Shown piece by piece: positions 58,501-64,000 of a stretch of 64,000 nt of DNA. The notes below the pieces were generated by a model. It did no database searches, was not told the origin of the DNA, and saw nothing but the letters and a program-made list of their open reading frames with translations. How positions within the stretch are numbered: position 1 is the stretch's first letter; every line of letters begins with the position of its first letter. Source of the DNA: Gp13-AA77 sp035949375 (GTDB lineage: Bacteria > Acidobacteriota > Terriglobia > UBA7540); the NCBI GenBank assembly GCA_035949375.1, contig DASZIG010000117.1:48803-112802 (forward strand). The letters run 5' to 3'. The position numbers and the translations under genes are program-made.

Positions 58501-61490
58501 GTCGTGAGATTTCTGAAAGCGTCATAGAAGCGGGTTGTGGTTAGCGGTGCATTGGGCTGGTCCTTCAGCCAGCTTGATGTCGTATACAGCCCCATGCTGT
58601 CCGGATAATAGGTGTAAGTGACAAGCGCCAAAACTTCGGTCAGCTTTTCGTCGGCGCATGTCGTCTTTTGGCGGACGTAGCCCAGGCGGTTCGCCACCGG
58701 CTCATTCTGATACGTGAATGAAGTGTAGACCGTATGGGTTGTCCCGTCCTTGAGCCGGCTGATACTGGCCTGCAAAAGAATGGTCCCATAATCACCATAC
58801 TGTAAGATATTCGTTCTCGTATAGTCGGGGGTGGTTGAATTCGGCGATGCGTAACTATAGTGTTCAAAAACGGACTCGCCCTGCCGTACCTGGTAAACCC
58901 CGGGAGGTCCCTGGAGGACGGTATAGCCAGGGCACTGCTTCGTCAGCAGCGACCGGTCGGAGAGCCGGAAACAGGTGGTGGTATCCGGCATCGAGGTGCG
59001 TGGGAATTCCTGATGGTATTGTTTCAACGTGAGCAGATTGTCGTCCGGGTCCGTTTGCGTGCGCGCTGCGAATCCCAGCCATCCGCGTCCCTCGAGGTCG
59101 ATCCGGGCGTCGGCATACTGGTAGGTGGTGGAGTAGGAGTGACCGCGGCCGTCTGTCCGCTCCAGGCTCACGACGACATAGGCAGGTACGGTGACGAATT
59201 TTCGGGACGGCGGGCTGCCGCAGAACGGGGATCCCGTGTCGTCGGGCCTGCCAAAGGATATGCTGAGGCCGCTACGAGCGATCAGTTGAGACAGGGCGGA
59301 GCGTTGGGTGCTCGTAACCTCGGCATCCGTGTAAACACACGGGCTTGCCAGCGAGTCGTACTTGAAGGTGGTGGTTCCACCGATCCCGTTATGGATGGCA
59401 AACATCAAGCCGGGATATCCCGGGCCCGCCTCAAACCAGCCGAGTGTCCAACCGCTGGAGTCGGTCGCGGGACTCGATCCACGGTCGGCATATAAGATGC
59501 CAGCCTTGCACTTACCATTCAGGCTTTCAGCGTAGAGGGCGCGGTCGTGCCAGGTAAAATCGTTCGGGACCCCGTCCTGCACGGCAAAAATACCATTTTG
59601 GCAAAGCAAGGGCGTCAGAGTTACACCGCCATCATTCAGGGACGCGTAGAGAAGATCCAGCCGCCCATCGCCTGTGATGTCCATCGGGGTCAGGGTGCCT
59701 ACCGCATTGGGCAGCGTCAAAGGAAGGGTCGTGAACTCCGGGAGGCGTATTCGCGTGCCGTCAGACACAAAGATATATGCAACCAGACCGGAACCGTCGT
59801 CAGGCTGGCAGACCAGCGCCACGTCCGTGAGATTGTCACCGTTCAGATTAAGCGGTAGGAGTCGTGAATATTGATTGGACGAGAGGGGAAGGCTCTCGAC
59901 TTCCGCGGGCGTGAAGCGAGATCCGTCGGAGACAAGACTCACCAGCTTCATCGCGGAATCGGAGACCGAGTAGTATGCGTAAGCGAGGTCCTGCCGCGGG
60001 CTGCCGGTGATCGTGGCCGGCATCAACTTATCGGAGTCAGTGGCTTGATAGGACGTTTGTTGCGGCTGCTGCTGGGCAACATATTCCGCTCCATCCGATA
60101 GCATCACTTGCAGGTTCAGGAAACCATTGGAGTCGACGAAGGGATATACGATGTCGGTCCGGCCATTCCCCGCCACCTGCATGGGAATAAACGCCGGTAG
60201 AATGCCGGGGTTGTAGCCGGTAAAGGGGCGGGTGGGCGACACCTGAAATTGCTGCCCGTCGGAGATCATCGTCGCATAGTAGAGATCGTTCGTGTTGATG
60301 TCCACCCAAACGTACACAAGGTCCAGGCGGCCGTCGCCATTCACGTCGGCCGTGAATAAGCCTGGCACGTCTCCAAAGTAAGGAAGCGCGGTGGGTTCGC
60401 TGATAAAGACCTGGCCGAAGCCTTCACGATCGGAAAATAGAATCGCATAGCGCAGAAGGCCGTTGTGGGACCAAACGCGTACCAGGTCGGTGAGCCCGTT
60501 GCCGGTAACGTCCATTACAAACCACTCCCCGGAGGAGGTGGGTATTTCGGCGGGAACTTGCAGGGTCTTCAAGTCCAGGAAGAGGGGCTCGTCTTCCCGG
60601 GCCCAGTCAAAGGTTGTTGGCGGCAAGCGAGTTTCGCCGTCCCCATCTGACAACGTGAGGCTGGACAGTTGTGAATACCGGGATCGGGCGCCGTACTGAT
60701 AGGCGAAGGTGTAGCAATTCACCGGCTGGCTGTCGATGAAGGTCGTTAAGGTGTGCAAGCGTCTGGTTTCGCGGATTACCGACCCACCCTGGTACCGCAC
60801 TATCTCATCCGTTCGTGGCTCATATTCGAAAACGACGCTACGGTGCGGAGCGGCATTGGGATTGACGTGACCTGTGTACTCGATCTTTTGCGGAGCATAC
60901 GACCCATTCGCCGCGTCCTGCGAGTAGGTGATGGTCATGTAGTTGCCGAACAGATCCAGGACGCGGCTCAACGCCCACACCCGCACCACATTTCGCCCGA
61001 CGGCCAAAACTCGCGAGGCGGCGTCTGGATCTAAGCCATACTCCAGCACGGTCCCCTTCTTGGTGGTAACGCGGAAACCGGCCGGCCCGGCAATCCCGGG
61101 TTCTTCGATGGCGACCACTTTCGACCAGGTCTCGCGTTCGGTGTGGTAGGCTGGCTGCTCGAGTGATGGGGTAGGCGGAGTGGGAACGAGCCGCTGGCCA
61201 TCCAAGGAAAATCGGTCTCGGTCGCTGTAGTCAACGGCCGTCCAATTGCCGTCTTGCGCCATCGTTTGGCCCACGCGGGTGATGGTTGAGAGGCCGGTAA
61301 GCCGCCATCCCAGACCGAGAAGCCCATTCTGGTGATCGCTGGCGTAAACCAGGCTGAGCCGAGGTTCGAGCTTGTTCGTTCCAGGGGGAACCGCGAGCGG
61401 AATTGTACAGAGCGCGTGGCCCTCGCTCGTGACCCGGCACCGGGTCTTGATCGCACCTGCCAGTACGGCTGAGACGTCAGTCGTCTTCAT
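55506..61490 (-). CDS. Giant SpvB/VCBS/RHS-repeat protein with F-box-like C-terminus
   Basis: A 1994-residue protein. Residues about 15-300 are an SpvB-type N-terminal domain as in Tc-toxin B components (GHALCTIPLAVPPGTNKLEPRLSLVYASDHQNGLLGLGWRLTGLSTITR). About 320-700 has VCBS/FG-GAP repeats (VMDVTGNGLTDLVRVWS, ADVNGDGRLDLVYVW). Then come a middle domain and many YD/RHS repeats (about 1050-1690). The RHS core is YYFEARYYDPLLGRFISPDS (about 1716-1740) ending in NDPINLRDPSG (about 1771). After it come a hydrophobic/Ala-rich stretch, a Gly-rich linker of GGGAPD repeats (about 1860-1893) and a tip (about 1901-1994) beginning LPLPYEMQVRILGNLGYNDVANVRLVS, which looks like an F-box. This is the layout of polymorphic toxins: an RHS cocoon with a variable C-terminal effector. 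No signal peptide was seen. It is preceded by an unknown gene (30 bases) and followed by a lipase. Confidence 0.85.
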   Translation of the reverse strand: MKTTDVSAVLAGAIKTRCRVTSEGHALCTIPLAVPPGTNKLEPRLSLVYASDHQNGLLGLGWRLTGLSTITRVGQTMAQDGNWTAVDYSDRDRFSLDGQRLVPTPPTPSLEQPAYHTERETWSKVVAIEEPGIAGPAGFRVTTKKGTVLEYGLDPDAASRVLAVGRNVVRVWALSRVLDLFGNYMTITYSQDAANGSYAPQKIEYTGHVNPNAAPHRSVVFEYEPRTDEIVRYQGGSVIRETRRLHTLTTFIDSQPVNCYTFAYQYGARSRYSQLSSLTLSDGDGETRLPPTTFDWAREDEPLFLDLKTLQVPAEIPTSSGEWFVMDVTGNGLTDLVRVWSHNGLLRYAILFSDREGFGQVFISEPTALPYFGDVPGLFTADVNGDGRLDLVYVWVDINTNDLYYATMISDGQQFQVSPTRPFTGYNPGILPAFIPMQVAGNGRTDIVYPFVDSNGFLNLQVMLSDGAEYVAQQQPQQTSYQATDSDKLMPATITGSPRQDLAYAYYSVSDSAMKLVSLVSDGSRFTPAEVESLPLSSNQYSRLLPLNLNGDNLTDVALVCQPDDGSGLVAYIFVSDGTRIRLPEFTTLPLTLPNAVGTLTPMDITGDGRLDLLYASLNDGGVTLTPLLCQNGIFAVQDGVPNDFTWHDRALYAESLNGKCKAGILYADRGSSPATDSSGWTLGWFEAGPGYPGLMFAIHNGIGGTTTFKYDSLASPCVYTDAEVTSTQRSALSQLIARSGLSISFGRPDDTGSPFCGSPPSRKFVTVPAYVVVSLERTDGRGHSYSTTYQYADARIDLEGRGWLGFAARTQTDPDDNLLTLKQYHQEFPRTSMPDTTTCFRLSDRSLLTKQCPGYTVLQGPPGVYQVRQGESVFEHYSYASPNSTTPDYTRTNILQYGDYGTILLQASISRLKDGTTHTVYTSFTYQNEPVANRLGYVRQKTTCADEKLTEVLALVTYTYYPDSMGLYTTSSWLKDQPNAPLTTTRFYDAFRNLTTIQDASGAEKTYAYDESTFFTYPSSVIYPKNVRGECLQENYTYDLRFGTRLSRIDPNGVTTRQVVDGFGRITDRYRPNEGGAEVLYAHTERRLTAGGGFCVETRTLADWQGKKWGVKQHYHDGLLRIFEERTFGIDGQQESFVVAKARETDSRNRMTQETLPYFEGAQQQWAQRSFDPYGRVAETQAPLDEQQPVVTMYTYSGNTVRTQSGFGSASEMTVESAHEYFGKHKRLVTYRDGASALTGFEYDSLGRVKTMSALGAAPEVVFYDTANRKRQLSAGSFGTLTYSYDPAKRTTTLTDANGEVLRSFDALGRVIGIAFGSASLLTFEYDSDDPTAFGKLRLGTVRQTEAGIEQYSIQYRYAPTGRLRAETLKIDGSEYVTNYSSDPAGRRTLIEAPNGSAIRRSFSSTGNLLTIECRHDPGSDWLTYAEFSEYAPTGRPQQVRFPISGVTNRFRYMPAGNLHEQAIELNGTTLWQQVIEYDGLARVKQISGTDVPRVYHYDPAGRLHSVTGSAGGDQSFEYYDGGDVKSKDGNSFSYSPGQITLTNRATQAAITYFNDPVGSQSKRTAGKAEMDFTFDGLGGLRLVKAGAPLRQYLYDCWGRRLKATAYDRQETTLYVNRCFNIVTDSQGNVRQNLEIDSPIGIVSSLAFTPGTNDRQTPRLVQRKFFHVDRTGSTVMATDDTGAIVNRIHYLPFGAVESLTGADDVKRKFGGKEWDAATGLYYFEARYYDPLLGRFISPDSQVASRHMLRDVLNRYAYALNDPINLRDPSGKGWLEILEAVFTFLAMLVGEIFSEGALTPLLAEAVAEGAELAAAGEGAAADAAIELGEMGAPEAGEAGVGEIPALQLDEAEPAEVPNEGAGGGGRGPDGGGAPYGGGAPDGGGAPDGGGSPAAGVGQRGLPLPYEMQVRILGNLGYNDVANVRLVSPEMRDAADLTLSSLPRLQAEVNNLPDGLLQRLLTMRGYGEGWAPGDAVLARWYLAQGNWEALGDLWG
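55824..55890. repeat. 18-bp tandem repeats coding the Gly-rich linker
   Basis: About 3.7 copies of an 18-bp unit (CCACCTCCGTCCGGGGCG on the plus strand, with one TACG variant) encode GGGAPD/GGGAPY on the minus strand, inside the RHS gene between the core and the F-box-like tip. Such repeats can change length by slippage. Confidence 0.7.
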
Positions 61491-61520
61491 CCCGAGTGTC
61501 CTTCTCGGTGATTCGTTGCC

Positions 61521-62882
61521 CTAATGCGACTCCGTAGGGTGCTCCTGCGTGGCAGCGATAAGATCGACCTCTCGAGAGACCCGCGTGGGCATAAAGTAGT
61601 ATGTGGTATCGCCACTCGGCAGCCCTGAAAGATTCGTAGATTCCGCAACAAGCATCCAGACTTCAGCGCCGAGGGTGACTTCGATCTCGAAGGACACCGG
61701 GAGAGACTTAGTGCCCGCGAGCGGCGGCTGGAAAATCATGTAATGAACGGTCGTAAATTGCCGCATTTGGAGTGGCGTCATCGGTGGTGTATCGAGTTCT
61801 ATGGGACGTACTGTGGTGCTCTTTACAAGGTCATTCTGGTGTGACCACATTCCATCGTCGGTCGCGAAACGAACTTGCTCGTTGCTCGTGTCGTTTGAAA
61901 TTACGAAATCGCCGACAGTGGGAAATGTTCTTTGGCCAATGGTTTCGCTGTAGTACGGCGAAATGGGAAAGGGCCCCGAATTACCGCTGCTGTCTCTTCC
62001 GTTGACATCAAAACTGTGCTGGAAGTCTATCGTTATGTAATTACCGAGATGATTATCGTTTCCTGTCGAGCCTGGCTGTGGCGACGGCTGCTCGATACTC
62101 ACTCCGCTGCCCCCCTGGCCATTCTGCATGGGTGTCACGCGCACGGCGTATCCGGCGTCGATAACGTAAGAATGTTCGTTGTCATGCTCGACCGGTGAAG
62201 CGCCCATGACGTGGGTCAGAATGATCACGTGGTACGGGCTTCCGTCGCCGCCGCTGAAAAAGTAACCCTTTGAGGAAAAAACAGCCGTTTGCGTTTCCTC
62301 CCCGAGCGGGCTTCTGTAGCTATTTTGGCAATTTGGGTTGTCGACGAGGTCGATTACGCTTCCGCAAATCGACAGCAGTTTGGTGGGCGAGCTCTTCGGA
62401 TTAGGCGGGTACGGCCAAAGATAGTTTTCTTCGACGTCCGGGTAGGCGTACGATCCTCCACCCGATAACACTGCAAAAACGCGCCGCCGCAGATAGGCTG
62501 CCGCCTCGGCGGGTGGCCAGGAAACCAGAAAGTCTCTGGTCGGAACAACGGTGTACGTGAATTGGCTTGGGTCATCCGTCCGATGCCGCACGAAGATGTG
62601 CTGTATGTCGTCGCCGAAGTTGCGGCCCGTAACCGCGCTGAGCGCGGAGCGGTTGCGCTCGTTCATATTCAGAATCCCCAGGGTCTGATCGGAGTTTAGA
62701 GCGGACTGGATTTGCTCCGGGGTCAGATGGTGACCTACGTGTTTGCAGTCGACAATGAAGACATCGTTGTTCTCGCCGGGCTGGAACGATTCAACGATCT
62801 CGGTGGGCCCGAACTGCTTGATGAGTTCAGCAACCGCTCCACCAGCCGCCCCCAAATAGCTGACACGATAAAAATCTTTCAT
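61521..62882 (-). CDS. Unknown protein preceding the RHS gene
   Basis: A 453-residue protein, no family recognised. ATG 62882 follows GGGGGG closely. The N-terminal ~110 residues (MKDFYRVSYLGAAGGAVAELIKQFGPTEIVESFQPGENNDVFIVDCKHVGHHLTPEQIQSALNS) look globular. The middle contains SSKGYFFSGGDGSPYHVIILTHVMGASP and Gly/Ser/Asn-rich loops (GQGGSGVSIEQPSPQPGSTGNDNHLGNYITIDFQHSF); the C-terminus is beta-rich (FQPPLAGTKSLPVSFEIEVTLGAEVWMLVAESTNLSGLPSGDTTYYF). No signal peptide or membrane helix. It ends 30 bases before the RHS start codon, so it is probably co-transcribed and may be a chaperone, adaptor or immunity-type partner, which is inference from position only. Confidence 0.7.
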   Translation of the reverse strand: MKDFYRVSYLGAAGGAVAELIKQFGPTEIVESFQPGENNDVFIVDCKHVGHHLTPEQIQSALNSDQTLGILNMNERNRSALSAVTGRNFGDDIQHIFVRHRTDDPSQFTYTVVPTRDFLVSWPPAEAAAYLRRRVFAVLSGGGSYAYPDVEENYLWPYPPNPKSSPTKLLSICGSVIDLVDNPNCQNSYRSPLGEETQTAVFSSKGYFFSGGDGSPYHVIILTHVMGASPVEHDNEHSYVIDAGYAVRVTPMQNGQGGSGVSIEQPSPQPGSTGNDNHLGNYITIDFQHSFDVNGRDSSGNSGPFPISPYYSETIGQRTFPTVGDFVISNDTSNEQVRFATDDGMWSHQNDLVKSTTVRPIELDTPPMTPLQMRQFTTVHYMIFQPPLAGTKSLPVSFEIEVTLGAEVWMLVAESTNLSGLPSGDTTYYFMPTRVSREVDLIAATQEHPTESH

Positions 62883-62934
62883 ATACCCCCCGGAATATTA
62901 AGCGCCGCCTATCACTGACCGGCGCCACATGCCA

Positions 62935-63467
62935 ATGTTGACTCAAGATTGCGCCAGAATTTCCATTTTCGTCTCGGGACGCACACGGCAGCTTACATCT
63001 GACAGTCCGGTGAATGCGGCGGTCAGTCGGGTTAAAGCCCTGCTCCGCGCATCCGTTGAACGTCACGTACCAGGGTCCTGTCTGACCTCCGCGCGCGCGA
63101 CCGCGATTGGCCTGATCGCCGGACCAACCGTTGGAGAAACTCGATTGCGGCCATCGTCGCGTAAGCGGCAGGGGCCACGTTCGCCAGAAAATGGCACCAG
63201 CCGACCGCGAATCCGGCGGGTGTTCGCCCATGGCGGCGCGAGCGTAAACATAAAAGCCTCCCTCGGCAGCATGGTGGCCAGCTCAGAGACGTTGGAGGCG
63301 CCCAGAGCCGCGTAAACAGCCCCGGCAAACCGCAGGAGCATGCTCAGCCACGGCTCGCGATGATACGACGCCACCGGACTGGGCTGGCGCAGAATGCCCA
63401 CGCCGAGCGTGCTCCCAATGGACACCGCGATGCCAAACAAGAGGCCGAGCACCGGGAGCAGCGACAT
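62935..63467 (-). pseudogene. Decayed APC-family amino-acid permease
   Basis: The frame opens with LLPVLGLLFGIAVSIGSTLGVGILRQPSPVASYHREPWLSMLLRFAGAVYAALGASNVSELATMLPREA, the first two helices of amino-acid permeases. It continues after a frameshift as GFAVGWCHFLANVAPAAYATMAAIEFLQRL, then fades. Only the N-terminal quarter of a ~450-residue protein remains. Confidence 0.65.
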
Positions 63468-63612
63468 GCGCGTGGTGTACTATCGCTAGAAGACGCCATG
63501 GGGATGACCGAATGTATCACAGGTTCTAGGCTAACCCGCTTCCCTGATCGTCCTGACGCGGTGCCGCAGCCGGTGGGGACCAATGTGATCCGGAATTCGC
63601 TTTTTGGCATCC

Positions 63613-63731
63613 CGACGCCTGAGAGTATACACCCGCTTCCCTCTAATCGAGCCCTGTCGGTCCGTCGTCTTTCTCGGCTGCGCTCAGAACGACATTCTCC
63701 TGCTTCCTGCAAGGACCCGAACGGCTGCACT
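63613..63731. repeat. Dispersed repeat R2
   Basis: Partner of R1 at 50101-50210: the same ordered words with an estimated two-thirds identity by eye. It lies next to a truncated IS1380 fragment, so it may have moved with, or served as a target for, insertion elements. Confidence 0.5.
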
Positions 63732-63794
63732 CGTCGCGTGCCCCACCAGTTTTTCAGATAACGCCGCATCGCCGGGGTCAATGCGTCCAGTTTC

Positions 63795-64000
63795 CTAGTC
63801 TCGTAGCCCGCCAGCCGACTGTACACGGATTGGCGCAGCAAGTCGGCGAACGGAAACTGGGTGTTGTTCCCCCGGCGCGAGTCCTTCAGATGTTCTTCGA
63901 TCAATTCTCCGAACCCGAGGCGCTCGTCGAGTTCGCGCACCAGGATCAGGCCGCCATCGGAAGTGACGCGCGAACCCTGGAAATCGATCCTGTGGGAGGC
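63795..64000 (-). mobile_element. Partial IS1380-family transposase
   Basis: Running off the right edge, the minus strand encodes ASHRIDFQGSRVTSDGGLILVRELDERLGFGELIEEHL, then KDSRRGNNTQFPFADLLRQSVYSRLAGYE, the N-terminal region of IS1380 transposases. Homology stops at GYE and is followed by unrelated text (TRKLDALTPAMRRYLKNWWG), so the C-terminal DDE part is missing; the start lies outside the window. Confidence 0.7.

Overview
The window is a high-GC bacterial chromosome segment. It carries winged-helix/TPR regulators, TIGR03803-type (Gloeo/Verruco, 'GloVer') repeat proteins, ECF sigma factors, a metal-type RND pump and YD-repeat proteins. That mix is most like a soil Acidobacteriota, but this is inference from gene content; no rRNA, tRNA or CRISPR array was seen.

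Layout. 0.2-10 kb: cupin, winged-helix/TPR regulator, SnoaL-like protein, a PDZ/GAF/PAS membrane histidine kinase with an NtrC-class regulator behind a sigma54-like promoter, a Gln/Pro-rich exported protein and an M20 peptidase. 10.5-17.2 kb: a tripartite HME-RND efflux operon (adaptor, pump, small exported protein, outer-membrane factor). 18.8-20.0 kb: a DUF3179 membrane protein whose frame is crossed by one UGA exactly where the family has the first Cys of CxxC. A bacterial SECIS-like hairpin follows immediately, so it is probably a selenoprotein. 20.5-28.4 kb: an eight-gene co-directional cluster (two atypical KAS III-like proteins, a flavin-dependent halogenase-like protein, a carrier protein, a serine-acetyltransferase-like protein, a polysaccharide deacetylase, a GT4 glycosyltransferase and an NDP-sugar epimerase) that looks like an undescribed biosynthetic operon.

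29.6-45.5 kb is a sigma54-controlled, Tat-linked island. A large GAF/PAS/AAA+/Fis sigma54 activator (33.3-37.1 kb) sits among three copies of a ~270-bp upstream region, each ending in a near-identical -24/-12 promoter (CTGGCACG-N4-CTGCT). These drive (i) STAS, ECF sigma and a damaged winged-helix gene; (ii) a Tat-signal metallophosphoesterase, a cupredoxin and a DUF420-like membrane protein, followed by a second ECF sigma/winged-helix pair, a Tat-signal ferritin-like protein, TatA and TatC; (iii) a GloVer protein. Relics of tatC, an IPT domain and the 3' end of a second activator show that the island arose by repeated segmental duplication and decay.

45.5-54.5 kb is a decayed accessory zone with a few intact units: pirin/DoxX with a divergent TetR, a cNMP-domain/thioredoxin-reductase-like fusion, and a DoxX-like membrane protein. 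The last has an upstream element matching the halogenase-cluster promoter over about 45 bp. 54.5-62.9 kb is a minus-strand three-gene unit: an unknown protein, a 1994-residue SpvB/VCBS/RHS protein whose C-terminal tip resembles a eukaryotic F-box, and a class 3 lipase. The window ends in a decayed amino-acid permease and a partial IS1380 transposase.
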